DNA of 64,000 nucleotides from a bacterium (GTDB taxonomy: Bacteria; Sysuimicrobiota; Sysuimicrobiia; Sysuimicrobiales; Segetimicrobiaceae), in contig DATGJN010000026.1 in NCBI GenBank assembly GCA_035295165.1, forward strand, positions 1 to 64,000. Direction: 5' to 3'. The notes under the pieces are model-generated. The model was not told the DNA's origin. It saw nothing but the letters and a program-made list of their open reading frames with translations, and did not search any database. How positions within the stretch are numbered: the stretch's first letter is position 1; every line of letters begins with the position of its first letter. The position numbers and the translations under genes are program-made. Shown piece by piece: positions 16,640 through 25,367 of this stretch.

Positions 16640-17875
16640 CTATTTTTTCGCCAACAAGGCGTCGATCTGCGTGGCCATCGCGTCCGCGGCTTGCTGCGGC
16701 GTCATCTGTCCGACGAGGATCTTCTGCGCATCGGTGATGATCACGGTCTGAATGCTGGCCCAGTTGCCAACCGTAGGCAGCGACCTCGCATCCCGCAGCG
16801 CCTTCGCGAAGATGACGTACTTTGGGTCGTTCCACGGGGGCGCGTTGTAGACGGACAGACGCGCAGGGGTGCGGTTCATGATCTTGCCCATATTCGCCGG
16901 TTTCGCGAGCCACAGGAGAAAGACCTGAGCGGCAGCCGCGTTCTGCGCGCCGACCGGCACTCCCATCGTCCACCCGCCGGACCGGTTGACCTTGCTCGGT
17001 GAGAGCACCACGCCCCATCGGAGGTCTTTGTGCTTCGATAACTCGTCGAAGATGTTCGAGGAGCCCGTGATCATCCCGACCTTGTTCGCCTCAAACAAGG
17101 GGAGGAGGTCGCGGGTCGTCGTGAAGTTGGGAGTCCCCTCCGGGGCGACGTGGTACTTGGTGTAGAGGTCAGCCCAGAAGGTTAGGGCCTGGACGCTCTT
17201 GGGGGAGTTGATCGTCGCTTTGGTGCTGTCCTTGTTGAGGAAATCCCCCCCATACGCCCAGATCACGGCGGACAACAGGTCCATGGCATTGGACGGGTCG
17301 CTGAGGTCGGCGGCGACGCCGACACCGTACTGGCCCGCGGTCGTGACTTTCCTCGCAATCTGCAGCATGTCGCCGAAGGTCCAAGTGTCGGTGGGGTAGG
17401 CGGCCCCCGCCTTGTCGAAGACGGTCTTGTTGTAGTAGAACACGTTGGCTGACGCTCGATTCGGGATCGCGTACTGATGGCCGTTGTAGCGGCTGGAGGC
17501 CCAGACCGAGGGCGAGTAGTCCTTCACATCCAGGCTCTTCGTGAGCGCGTCGAGCGGCTGCAGAAGGCCTTTGGCGGCTGCCGTGGACACCCAGGTCGCG
17601 TCGAGGTCGATCACGTCCGGTGGGGTGCCTCCGAGCGCGGACGCGACGAACTTATCGAGGTACCCGTTGATGGGCAGCGGCTCGATCTTGAGCGTGACCC
17701 CCGGGTAGTCTTGCGCCCACATCTGCGTGGCGATCGGGATCTGGGGTTCCCACCAACTCCCGACCCACACCGTCACCGTGCCGCTCGCCGTGGCGGCGAA
17801 CGTCGACACGTTCCACGTGAGCATCCAAGCAAGGGCGAGCAGGACGACGGTGCGCAGAACCGGTTTGGTCCGCAT
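16640..17875 (-). CDS. Extracellular sugar-binding protein of ABC importer (family 1)
   Basis: A 411-residue exported binding protein. The signal peptide is KPVLRTVVLLALAWMLTWN with cleavage near STFAATA. The mature part follows the family 1 layout: TVTVWVGSWWEPQ, ALGGTPPDVIDLDATWV, the hinge region VFYYNKTVFDKAG, TFGDMLQIARKV and GGWTMGVPVGAQN. There is no lipobox Cys, so it may be released or held by an uncleaved signal. The ATG has GGAGGAGAG upstream. First gene of the operon that continues with isomerase, two permeases and SDR; about 300 bp of non-coding DNA upstream holds the promoter. Confidence 0.92.
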   Translation of the reverse strand: MRTKPVLRTVVLLALAWMLTWNVSTFAATASGTVTVWVGSWWEPQIPIATQMWAQDYPGVTLKIEPLPINGYLDKFVASALGGTPPDVIDLDATWVSTAAAKGLLQPLDALTKSLDVKDYSPSVWASSRYNGHQYAIPNRASANVFYYNKTVFDKAGAAYPTDTWTFGDMLQIARKVTTAGQYGVGVAADLSDPSNAMDLLSAVIWAYGGDFLNKDSTKATINSPKSVQALTFWADLYTKYHVAPEGTPNFTTTRDLLPLFEANKVGMITGSSNIFDELSKHKDLRWGVVLSPSKVNRSGGWTMGVPVGAQNAAAAQVFLLWLAKPANMGKIMNRTPARLSVYNAPPWNDPKYVIFAKALRDARSLPTVGNWASIQTVIITDAQKILVGQMTPQQAADAMATQIDALLAKK

Positions 17876-18175
17876 GCGCGGCTCTCCTCCTCGATCGACG
17901 CCACGATCTCGACTGCGGGGCGGGGCCCATCCGGTCGCGGCGCCACGCGGCATTTGTTCGCCCATTCGAGTTTCGGCGCAAGACTCCCTGTCGAAGATGC
18001 GCTCCGGCCGGGCGCGCCTCAACAGACGAAGACCCGGCATCGAGCTGGATACGACTCGGAGTTCATCGAGCGCCAGAGGGGGCGAGCACGCACCACGCGT
18101 GCTTCTGTGAGCCTTGGACAGGCCATATGCCCGGCTGAGGTGATAGGGGGTCCGCCCATCGAGTCGCGCCCCGAG
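17876..18175. other. Intergenic region upstream of the sugar-binding protein
   Basis: Three hundred bases between the antiporter stop and the start of the sugar operon, both on the minus strand. It contains a 7-bp hairpin (18085-18091 with 18097-18103) that may terminate the antiporter transcript. I cannot pick out a convincing promoter or operator for the sugar operon. Confidence 0.4.
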
Positions 18176-19378
18176 CTAATCTCCGTCGGGAACGAGCACC
18201 GCGCCCGTTTCGTTTTCCGGCAGCATGGCTTGCGGCAGGTGGTGATGCGGCAGGAAGAACCGGTTCGCCACCCAAGTCGGGACCACCGCACTCGCAATCA
18301 CGGTTGCGACCAGAAAGGAGTATTGACTCTGCGAGATGATTCGGTGGGATAGCCCATACAGCGACGAGATCGTCCCGAACGTCAAGCCGGTCGACATCAA
18401 CAACGTTGTGTACATGGCCTCGTCCCATCTGTACTGGAGGCGCAGCGTCAGCGGATAGAGCGCGACGAACTTACTGACGGCCTTGGCGAGGAAGAGCAGC
18501 ACGAAGATGCCGATCCCTGCGACCAACACGGGAATTTGCACAAACGACCCCGCGCGAAGGAAGTAGAATGGCGTCAGCAGGCCGAGGCTCAGCGTCCGTA
18601 GGCGCCTGACGAAGGCAAGGTCTCTCCCGACCGTCCCGGCGAGCACCATACCGATGAGATACGCCGGCAATACCGGTTCCGATCCAGACCACGCGGCGAG
18701 GCCGCCGAGCAAGAACAGCGTGAACAACAGATATTTAGTTTCGAACTCCGACGGTCGACCGCCGAACCTCCGAAACAGGCCGGCCGTGCCGATGAGCAGC
18801 GCCCCGAGACTCAGCACGACGGCTGCGAGAAAGGCAAGGGTACGCCACGTGAACGGGGCGAAGATGAGGCCGAGCGCGATCACGGTGCCGAGGTCGTTCA
18901 CGAAGCACGCGGCGAGGATCACCTTTCCGAAATGGGTTCGGTTCAGACCAAGTTCGAGCATCACCGCATACACGACGGCGACCGACGTCGTCGACAGCGC
19001 AACACCCGCGAGCCAGGACGCCGACGAATTCCATCCGAGAAAGAGGCGAGCCACCGCTGCGGCTCCGAGGAAGGGCGCAACGAACCCGATGAGACCGAGG
19101 AGGGTCGTTTCCTTCCAACTCTGGCGAATCGCGACTGGGTCGAGTTCCGCCCCGGCGAGGAAGGTCAGCATGATCGAACCCAACCCCGCCACGAATACAA
19201 TCCAGCCATCGTTGGCGCCGAGGACGCTGGCGCCCCATGTGCGGGAAATCACGAAGGCCCCGAGCACGCCCACGACGATCTCTGTGAGCGCGATGGACAC
19301 GCGGAGCCAGAACGACAGGAGCACGGCGACGAGCGCAAGCCCGAGCCAGGTCGATGCGGTGAGCCAGACGTTGTCCAC
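18176..19378 (-). CDS. CPA2-family cation/proton antiporter under fluoride riboswitch
   Basis: A 400-residue inner-membrane protein with about 12 hydrophobic segments. The Na+/H+ exchanger domain features LAGAELDP in helix 3-4, TTSVAVVYAVMLELGLN, and the ion-binding pair in CFVNDLGTVIALG (Asn-Asp, as in electroneutral members). The soluble KTN/NAD-binding domain of KefC-like proteins is absent. I start at GTG 19378 because GGAGGGAG lies 6 nt upstream; an ATG at 19405 sits right behind the riboswitch terminator with no ribosome site. Control by a fluoride aptamer suggests it helps tolerate fluoride or the acidification that HF entry causes; that role is inferred from the RNA. Confidence 0.88.
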   Translation of the reverse strand: MDNVWLTASTWLGLALVAVLLSFWLRVSIALTEIVVGVLGAFVISRTWGASVLGANDGWIVFVAGLGSIMLTFLAGAELDPVAIRQSWKETTLLGLIGFVAPFLGAAAVARLFLGWNSSASWLAGVALSTTSVAVVYAVMLELGLNRTHFGKVILAACFVNDLGTVIALGLIFAPFTWRTLAFLAAVVLSLGALLIGTAGLFRRFGGRPSEFETKYLLFTLFLLGGLAAWSGSEPVLPAYLIGMVLAGTVGRDLAFVRRLRTLSLGLLTPFYFLRAGSFVQIPVLVAGIGIFVLLFLAKAVSKFVALYPLTLRLQYRWDEAMYTTLLMSTGLTFGTISSLYGLSHRIISQSQYSFLVATVIASAVVPTWVANRFFLPHHHLPQAMLPENETGAVLVPDGD

Positions 19379-19408
19379 GACGATCTCCCTCCGGGGTGCG
19401 GGCATACG

Positions 19409-19444
19409 AAAAGCCCCTACCCGACTACGGTCTGGGTAGGAGCT
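19409..19444 (-). terminator. Intrinsic terminator forming the riboswitch expression platform
   Basis: Stem of 11 bp with one G-U pair (19444-19434 with 19422-19412), an 11-nt loop and a TTTT run (19412-19409). Its left arm AGCUCCUACCC reuses the 3' strand of the aptamer, so aptamer and terminator exclude each other: fluoride should stop termination and let the antiporter be transcribed. Confidence 0.85.
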
Positions 19445-19484
19445 ATCAGCCCCGGCAGGGCGGTTTCGGCGAGCTCCATCGCCG
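19436..19484 (-). ncRNA. Fluoride riboswitch (crcB motif) aptamer
   Basis: The minus-strand RNA aligns base for base with the fluoride riboswitch: P1 arms CGGCG (19484-19480) and CGCCG, the inner AUGGAGC, the conserved AAAC (19466-19463 region), the hairpin GCCC-ugccg-GGGC, the signature CUGAUAG and the 3' arm GCUCCUAC, where GGAGC pairs with GCUCC. It lies ~60 nt upstream of the antiporter start. Binding of Mg2+-bound fluoride stabilises this fold. All core positions I remember from the Thermotoga petrophila structure are kept. Confidence 0.9.
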
Positions 19485-19584
19485 CACGCGGCTTCAAGCG
19501 GCAGTATATCGGCGCTCAGAGTCCGTTGTCAAATCACCGTGCCAACCGCAGCGTGTCAGGGGCCCGCCGCGTGTCGATCCCGCG

Positions 19585-19745
19585 TGAATCACCGATGGGT
19601 CGTCTTGACGGCGGTCTTTTTGGACCGCTTTCATGGTCACGAGGGCCGGGTAAGGGACGCGGCCTCGCTCAAGTACGCGCTCGGCGATCTTCCGTCGGCG
19701 GCGCGGCCGAAGATCTTTGGCGAGAACGCTGCCCGCGTCTATTGA
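19585..19745 (+). pseudogene. Possible C-terminal remnant of an amidohydrolase
   Basis: A short plus-strand frame ends with SLKYALGDLPSAARPKIFGENAARVY and a TAG stop; the last ~20 residues match the typical C-terminus of amidohydrolase family 2 enzymes (K-I-L/F-G-x-N-A-A-R). No active-site part of such an enzyme lies upstream, where the riboswitch and antiporter leader are found. Likely a relic of a gene otherwise deleted; the similarity is short, so confidence is low. Confidence 0.35.
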
Positions 19746-19761
19746 CTGCCGCCGCCGGTTT

Positions 19762-20571
19762 CTACGCCCGCGCAACCGGCACCTGAATCTCGGTGACGTA
19801 GGTTTCGTCGTCCTGACGGACGGGTTGCCCGCAGTGTAGGTATAGTTCGCGGATCGGCCCCGCGACACGATAGCCGTTCGTTTCGATCCAACGGAGGATG
19901 GCCTCGTACGACTGGTTCAGTCGGTTGTAGGCGCCGTGGTGCACCGTGCAGGCCATGAGCGCCGCCGGAAGTTGATAAACGCGCGCGCGTCCGCTTATCG
20001 ACGCGGGATTCGCGAGGTACACGGCCGCCTCGGCGTCCACATCGCGTTCCTTGTGCTCAGCATCGTGCCAGATCGCGACCGCTAGGGCCCCGTCGGCCTG
20101 GCGGCCTAGATCAGCAAAAACGTGCGGGAACAAGCGGCCGACGTCCGGATAGGCGGGCAGGACCTCGCGCACGGAGGCCACCCATTGCGGATCAACTTCC
20201 TTCAGGACGACTTCGGTGCCCATCGTTCTTCCCTCCCTCTCGATCAGGTGTAGGTAGGCGTCGATGCGAGTCAGGCGGGAGCGTTCGTCGGACAGACGAG
20301 TTTCCTGCTCCGCGCGGCGCAATCGCAGCATGCCGCGGAGTTGTTCGGCCGTCACTCCGTCGCGGAGCAGCGAGGCGACCTGGCCGAGCGAAAACCCGAG
20401 ATCCTTGAGCGCGAGAATGCGGTGAAGAACGGCGAGCTGGGACGCCGCGTAGTACCGGTACCCCGTTGCCGGGTCGACGCGCGCCGGTGTCAGCAGGCCG
20501 AGTTCGTCGTAGTGTCGGAGGGTCTTCACCGAGACGCGGCACAGCGCCGAGAAGTCGCCGATCTTGATCAT
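19762..20571 (-). CDS. MerR-family regulator with GyrI-like effector domain (BmrR type)
   Basis: A 269-residue activator. Residues 1-70 are a MerR winged helix (MIKIGDFSALCRVSVKTLRH, YDELGLLTPARVDPATGYRY), followed by the dimerising coiled coil (about 75-120) and a GyrI/BmrR-like ligand-binding domain (about 120-265; GTEVVLKEVDPQWVASVRE onward). Such proteins bind drugs or cationic lipophiles and activate promoters with long spacers. The promoter directly upstream is of that type and its predicted transcription start coincides with the ATG, so the mRNA is probably leaderless; no ribosome site at normal spacing is seen. It diverges from the FadR-like gene. Confidence 0.9.
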   Translation of the reverse strand: MIKIGDFSALCRVSVKTLRHYDELGLLTPARVDPATGYRYYAASQLAVLHRILALKDLGFSLGQVASLLRDGVTAEQLRGMLRLRRAEQETRLSDERSRLTRIDAYLHLIEREGRTMGTEVVLKEVDPQWVASVREVLPAYPDVGRLFPHVFADLGRQADGALAVAIWHDAEHKERDVDAEAAVYLANPASISGRARVYQLPAALMACTVHHGAYNRLNQSYEAILRWIETNGYRVAGPIRELYLHCGQPVRQDDETYVTEIQVPVARA

Positions 20572-20577
20572 GATGAT

Positions 20578-20608
20578 GTTTTACACCCTCCCCCGAACGG
20601 AGAGTCAA
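20578..20608 (-). promoter_or_regulatory. MerR-type promoter with 19-bp spacer
   Basis: Minus-strand -35 TTGACT (20608-20603), 19-bp spacer, -10 TAAAAC (20583-20578). The spacer holds an imperfect dyad (CTCTCC ... GGGGAG) as in BmrR/MerR operators, where the protein untwists the overlong spacer. The expected start site, 6-8 nt after the -10, falls on the ATG at 20571. This indicates autoregulation by the MerR-type protein. Confidence 0.75.
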
Positions 20609-20683
20609 CCTCCTTCCGGCCGCCCGGGCGGGTCCAGCGTCTCGGCAGGAACCGCCGTTGCCGCCGGAGAATTTGTAGGTTGT

Positions 20684-21439
20684 ATGATGACCGATAAATC
20701 TGCTGGCTCCTCACGGCCTGTCGCGCTCGAGCGCCTGCAGCCCTCGGCCGTCCACGTGCGCATTCGGGACCGGATCCGCCGGTACATCGTTGATAATCGG
20801 CTCCGGCCGGGGGACCGACTTCCTACCGAGGGGACCTTAGCGGCTCAACTCGGGGCCTCGCGAACTGCCGTTCGCGAGGCGCTGCGGTCCCTCGAGGCTG
20901 TCGGCGTGATCAACACACGCCAGGGTTCCGGCCGGTACGTCGGCGCGTTTGACCTCCGCGCCCTGGTTCACGGGCTCTCGTATGCGCTCGTGTTCGATGC
21001 CGCGAGCATCCGGGAGCTGTTGCAAGTACGGCGGGCGCTCGAAGCGTCGTTCCTCGGCGCGGCGCAGAAGACGCTTGACCGGGGCACGCTTGATGAGCTG
21101 GACGCGCTCGTGGGCGCGATGCGCGCCAATGCCGCGGAGGGCGCGCTGTTCATCGCGGAGGACCGGGCGTTTCACCGGACGTTGTTCCGCGGGCTGCACA
21201 ACGGTGTGCTCAATACGTTGCTGGAGGCGTTTTGGAGTCTGTTCGAGACGGCCCTAGCAGAGCCGCTCCGACGCTCGACCGACCTGCTCCGCACGGTGCA
21301 CCACCACGAGGCCATCGTCCGCGCGCTCAGGGGCGGACACCTCGGCGACGCGCAACTCGCGTTGGAACGGCACTTCGACGACGTCCAGGGCCGTCTCACG
21401 GGCCGGACCTTGTCCCATCCGCTGGAGCGTCTGAGCTGA
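20684..21439 (+). CDS. FadR-subfamily GntR transcriptional regulator
   Basis: A 251-residue regulator with an N-terminal winged helix (about 18-85: IRDRIRRYIVDNRLRPGDRL, PTEGTLAAQLGASRTAVREA, GVINTRQGSGRYV) and a C-terminal all-helical FCD effector domain (about 95-240), with the metal-binding His pattern in EDRAFHRTLF, HHHEAIVRAL and ALERHFDDV. FCD regulators answer to small carboxylates or sugar acids and usually repress their own cluster. It heads the co-directional operon of sugar importer, transketolase and oxidoreductase, which is presumably its target. ATG 20684 or the overlapping ATG 20687 is used. Confidence 0.9.
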   Translation: MMTDKSAGSSRPVALERLQPSAVHVRIRDRIRRYIVDNRLRPGDRLPTEGTLAAQLGASRTAVREALRSLEAVGVINTRQGSGRYVGAFDLRALVHGLSYALVFDAASIRELLQVRRALEASFLGAAQKTLDRGTLDELDALVGAMRANAAEGALFIAEDRAFHRTLFRGLHNGVLNTLLEAFWSLFETALAEPLRRSTDLLRTVHHHEAIVRALRGGHLGDAQLALERHFDDVQGRLTGRTLSHPLERLS

Positions 21440-21495
21440 TGTTCATTGATCCGAACCGATGTTGGGGGGGTGGCCGAATGATCAGGAGTTCGTGG

Positions 21496-22740
21496 ATGCG
21501 GAGTATCCGTCCCGCCGTGTTGTGCCTTGCGTTGTGCGCCCTATTGGTCGCGCCGACGTTCAGCCAGGCCCAGGCGCCGACGACGGTCTCGTACTGGTTG
21601 TGGTTGGATGATCCGACCGATCCGATGTTCCCAGCGGTCATCAAGGAGTTCAACGACTCGCACCCCGGGATCCGCGTCGTGCCGCAGGTGATTCCACTCG
21701 ACCAGTTTCACGACAAGCTGGTGACCGCGATCTCCGCCGGGAGCGGCCCCGACGCCTCGCGGTTCAAGGACTGGTGGCTCGGTGAGTTCGTGCAGGCGGG
21801 CGCGCTGGAACCGCTGTCGCCGTACGTCGCGCACTGGGGCGGCCGGACCGATGTGATCGCCAACCTGTGGAACACCGGCCGCATCTCGCCCACCGGCCTG
21901 ATCTACATGATGCCGCACCAGTTCATCACGTTCTACTTGTACTACCGGAAGGACTGGTTCCAGCAGGCCGGGCTGCAGCCGCCGCGGACGTTCGACGAGT
22001 TCGTAGCCGCGGCGAAGCGCCTCACCGACCCGGCGCACAACCGATACGGGTTTGGGCTGCGCGGCGGTGGCGGCGGCCAGGACCAGTGGTTGGCGTTCAT
22101 GGTGGCGGGCGGCGCCCGGATGGTGGACGCGCTCGGCCATGTCGTCATCAATTCGCCGAAGGCCGTGGCGGTCAATCAGTGGTACATCGATCTGTACCGG
22201 ACGCAGAAAGTCGCGCCGCCGAGCGCGCCGAGCGACGCGTACGCGCAGGTGCTGGGGGCGTTCGAAGGCGGGATTACCGCCATGTTTGCGCACCACGTCG
22301 GGTCGTCGGTGCTGGTCACCGATAAGCTCGGCGCCAGCGCGGTTGGCGTGATCCCGATCCCGGTCGCGGACCCGAAGGCGCCGGCCACGATGGCGACGAT
22401 GGCGGGGAACGTGGTGCTCCGCGGGTCGAAGAACAAGGCGGCGGCGTGGACATTCATCTCCTGGCTGACCGAACGCAAGGCGATGGACGAGTGGAGCCGG
22501 TCGCGGCAGGGACAGCTGCCCGTCCTCACGTCGCTGGCGGCCAGCCCCTCCTACCAGAACAACCCGTTCTTTAAGACATCGTTCGACGAGGCGAAGTACG
22601 CGATCACCTGGCCAGGGCTGCCGGGGGTGGGGTATGTCTCCGCGCAACTGTGGCAGCAGTTGATGCAGCAGGCGCTGCTCGGACAGATTTCGAGCCAACA
22701 GATGCTTGATCGCATCGCGACGGCGCTCGCGTCCAAGTAA
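21496..22740 (+). CDS. Extracellular sugar-binding protein of ABC importer (family 1)
   Basis: A 414-residue exported binding protein: signal peptide MRSIRPAVLCLALCALLVAP, cleavage near SQAQA, then VSYWLWLDDPTDPMFPAVIK, AISAGSGPDASRFKDWW, FYLYYRKDWFQQAGL, TFDEFVAAAKRLTDP and the hinge-proximal GNVVLRGSKNKAAAWTFISW. ATG 21496 is preceded by AGGAG at 7 nt; an in-frame ATG six codons upstream (21478) is possible. Its stop overlaps the permease start (TAATG). Receptor of the importer encoded by the next two genes; the sugar is unknown. Confidence 0.92.
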   Translation: MRSIRPAVLCLALCALLVAPTFSQAQAPTTVSYWLWLDDPTDPMFPAVIKEFNDSHPGIRVVPQVIPLDQFHDKLVTAISAGSGPDASRFKDWWLGEFVQAGALEPLSPYVAHWGGRTDVIANLWNTGRISPTGLIYMMPHQFITFYLYYRKDWFQQAGLQPPRTFDEFVAAAKRLTDPAHNRYGFGLRGGGGGQDQWLAFMVAGGARMVDALGHVVINSPKAVAVNQWYIDLYRTQKVAPPSAPSDAYAQVLGAFEGGITAMFAHHVGSSVLVTDKLGASAVGVIPIPVADPKAPATMATMAGNVVLRGSKNKAAAWTFISWLTERKAMDEWSRSRQGQLPVLTSLAASPSYQNNPFFKTSFDEAKYAITWPGLPGVGYVSAQLWQQLMQQALLGQISSQQMLDRIATALASK

Positions 22741-23666
22741 TGGTCAGTGCGGCGCGGGGCGCCGTGCTCCGCCCCCCGGCGTCCCGTGCGCGGTCCGATC
22801 GGGCGCGCGCGTACCTGCTGCTGGCGCCCGCGTGTGCGCTGTTGCTCGGGCTGATCGCCTATCCGTTGCTGCGGGCGGTCTGGCTGAGCGTGCACGACGT
22901 TCGGCTGCTCCAACTCGGGACTGCGACGTACGTGGGCGGGGCCCAGTACGTGGCCTCGTGGGCCGACCCGACGTTTTGGATCGGGGTGCGCCAGACCGTG
23001 ATTTGGACCGTTGGGGTCGTGGGCGCACAACTCGTCTTCGGGATGTGCGGGGCGCTCCTGCTGAACAAGCCCTTCCGCGGGCGGGCGTTCTGGCGGGGGG
23101 TTGCCCTCGTTCCTTGGGCCAGTTCAAGCGTCCTGGTGGCCCTGATGTGGCTGTGGCTGCTCGACAGCAACTACGGGGTGCTGAACGATGTCTTGCGCCG
23201 CCTCGGGCTGCTCCACACGGCGTTTGCTTGGCTCGCCGAGCCGAGGACGGCGCTCCCGGCCGTGATGCTGGCGGCGATATGGCAGGGGACCCCGTTCTTC
23301 GCGGTCATGCTGTTGGCCGGTCTCCAGGCGATTCCGGAGGACCTGTACGAGGCCGCGCGGATCGACGGCGGCAATGCGTGGGCCGCGTTTCGGTACGTCA
23401 CGCTGCCGCTGCTCCGCCCGACGATCCTGATCACGACCATGCTCCGCACGATGTGGGTGGCCAACTACATGGACCTGACGTTTGTCATGACGGGAGGCGG
23501 TCCGGGTGTGGCCACGCTGACCGTCCCGCTGTACGCGTACTTCGCCGCGTACAAGCGACTGGCGATCGGCTCCGGGGCGGCCGTCGCGATGCAACTGGCC
23601 GTGGTGCTGGCGGGCGCCGTGCTCATTTACATGCGGCTCCTGGGTTCGGTCGAGGCCGCCGAATGA
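22740..23666 (+). CDS. Carbohydrate ABC transporter permease, MalF type
   Basis: A 308-residue membrane permease with six helices: AYLLLAPACALLLGLIAYPL, VPWASSSVLVALMWLWLLD, the ATPase-docking EAA loop IPEDLYEAARIDGGNAWAAF and VMTGGGPGVATLTVP. Start overlaps the binding-protein stop, end overlaps the next permease (ATGA, 23663-23666), so all three are translationally coupled. No ATPase is encoded nearby. Confidence 0.93.
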   Translation: MVSAARGAVLRPPASRARSDRARAYLLLAPACALLLGLIAYPLLRAVWLSVHDVRLLQLGTATYVGGAQYVASWADPTFWIGVRQTVIWTVGVVGAQLVFGMCGALLLNKPFRGRAFWRGVALVPWASSSVLVALMWLWLLDSNYGVLNDVLRRLGLLHTAFAWLAEPRTALPAVMLAAIWQGTPFFAVMLLAGLQAIPEDLYEAARIDGGNAWAAFRYVTLPLLRPTILITTMLRTMWVANYMDLTFVMTGGGPGVATLTVPLYAYFAAYKRLAIGSGAAVAMQLAVVLAGAVLIYMRLLGSVEAAE

Positions 23667-24490
23667 GTCGGACCCTTCGCAACCTACCGCACCGGGTGCT
23701 ACTCACCGCGTGGTTGGGCATGGTGATCCTCCCGTACCTCTGGATGCTGGTGACCTCCCTGAAGGAGCCACGCGAGCTATACGTCTTTCCGGTGCGATAC
23801 TGGCCCGCGCACCCAACGCTCGCGGGGTTCGCGCAGCTGTTTCAGACCACCCCGTTCCCGCGCTACATGTTGAACAGCTTTGTCGTCGCGACCGGCACCT
23901 GCGTCATCGCGCTCACTGCCGCGACGGCGGCCAGCTACGCGCTCTCCCGTCTCCCGATGCGCGGGAAGCGGGTGCTGTTGTTCGTCTTCTTGGCGACGCA
24001 GCTGTTCCCGGCGATCCTGCTCGTCATTCCGCTCTTCGTGATCATGCGCTCGCTGCACCTGTTGAACACGTACGGCTCGTTGATCCTCGCGGACGCGGCG
24101 TTTGCGGTGCCGTTCTCGACGTGGTTGATGACCGGGTTCTTCAACGCGCTGCCCCGAGAGCTCGACGAGGCGGCGACGATCGATGGGTGCGGGCGGCTGC
24201 AGGCGTTTCGCTATGTCCTGTTGCCCCTGGTGGCCCCCGGATTCGCGGCCGCGGGCACGTACATCTTCCTGTACTCCTGGAACGAGTTCATCTACGCGCT
24301 GACCTTCACCGCGGACGCGAGCGCGCGGACCATCCCGGTCGGCCTCCAAACGTTCATGGGCGAGTTCATCATCCGCTGGGATCTGCTGATGGCCGGCGGT
24401 GTGATCACCGCGGTGCCGGTCATCGTCCTGTTCATGGTTGTGCAACGGGAACTCATCGCCGGGCTCACCGCCGGCGCTGTCAAGGGATAG
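23663..24490 (+). CDS. Carbohydrate ABC transporter permease, MalG type
   Basis: A 275-residue permease, second membrane subunit of the importer. It contains LPYLWMLVTSLKEPRELY, YALSRLPMRGKRVLL, ATQLFPAILLVIPLF, the EAA loop PRELDEAATIDGCGRLQAFR and the C-terminal RELIAGLTAGAVKG. The next gene starts 10 bp after its stop, making transport and transketolase one unit. Confidence 0.93.
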   Translation: MSRTLRNLPHRVLLTAWLGMVILPYLWMLVTSLKEPRELYVFPVRYWPAHPTLAGFAQLFQTTPFPRYMLNSFVVATGTCVIALTAATAASYALSRLPMRGKRVLLFVFLATQLFPAILLVIPLFVIMRSLHLLNTYGSLILADAAFAVPFSTWLMTGFFNALPRELDEAATIDGCGRLQAFRYVLLPLVAPGFAAAGTYIFLYSWNEFIYALTFTADASARTIPVGLQTFMGEFIIRWDLLMAGGVITAVPVIVLFMVVQRELIAGLTAGAVKG

Positions 24491-24500
24491 GAGGACGCTC

Positions 24501-25367
24501 GTGCCCAGTACGCGATCGTACGCGGCCCTCCCGCTCGAGCGGGCTGCCGCGCAGATTCGGCGCGATGTCATCGCGCAGACGGTGGTGGCCGCCAGCGGAC
24601 ACCCCGGCGGGGCGCTCGGGGCCGCGGAGATTCTGGCGACGCTGTATTTTCGCGAGTTGCGACACGATCCGGCCGCGCCGGACTGGCCCGATCGCGACCG
24701 CTTCGTTCTGAGCAACGGGCATTTGTGCGCGGGCCTGTATTCCGCGCTGGCCCGCACCGGATACTTCCCGCCGGCAGAGCTCCTGACGTTCCGGCGGATC
24801 GGGTCCCGCCTGCAGGGGCATCCCTCGCACGTCGATCTTCCCGGCATCGAGACGTCGGGCGGGCCGCTGGGGCAGGGGTTGTCCGTGGCCAACGGGATCG
24901 CGCTCGGCGTGCGGCTGAGGCGGGTGCCCGCCCGCGTGTATTGTCTGGTGGGAGACGGGGAGCTGCAGGAGGGCCAGATCTGGGAAGCGGCCATGACCGC
25001 GGCCCACTACCGCCTCGATCGCGTCTGCCTGATCGTGAACGACAACGGGCTGCAGATCGACGGCGCTACGTCGCTCGTGAAGCGGGTCGATCCGATCGCC
25101 CCACGCTTCCAGGCGTTTGGCTGGCGCGTCCACGAGATCGACGGACACGACCTCGACGCGATCGCGGGCGCGTTTGAACGATTTCACGAAACGCAGGACC
25201 TGCCGACGGCGATCGTCGCGAAGACGGTGATGGGGAGGGGGGTGTCCTTCATGGAAGGGGATGCCAAGTGGCACGGGACCGCGCCGTCCGAAGACCAGGC
25301 GGTGCAGGCGTTGCGAGAACTGCCGTCCGGGTTCGCCGCCGATCTGTGGGGTGGTGCACCCGCATGA
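24501..25367 (+). CDS. Transketolase, N-terminal (TPP-binding) subunit
   Basis: A 288-residue protein equal to the N-terminal third of transketolase. It has ASGHPGGALGAAEILATLYF, the catalytic His regions SNGHLCAGLY and LQGHPS, PLGQGLSVANGIA and the thiamine-diphosphate motif GDGELQEGQIW ending in NDN. GTG 24501 follows GGAGG at 6 nt. The stop overlaps the start of the C-terminal subunit gene. Two-subunit transketolases transfer two-carbon ketol units between sugar phosphates; placed in a sugar-import operon this one likely serves catabolism of the imported sugar rather than the housekeeping pentose pathway. Confidence 0.94.
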   Translation: MPSTRSYAALPLERAAAQIRRDVIAQTVVAASGHPGGALGAAEILATLYFRELRHDPAAPDWPDRDRFVLSNGHLCAGLYSALARTGYFPPAELLTFRRIGSRLQGHPSHVDLPGIETSGGPLGQGLSVANGIALGVRLRRVPARVYCLVGDGELQEGQIWEAAMTAAHYRLDRVCLIVNDNGLQIDGATSLVKRVDPIAPRFQAFGWRVHEIDGHDLDAIAGAFERFHETQDLPTAIVAKTVMGRGVSFMEGDAKWHGTAPSEDQAVQALRELPSGFAADLWGGAPA

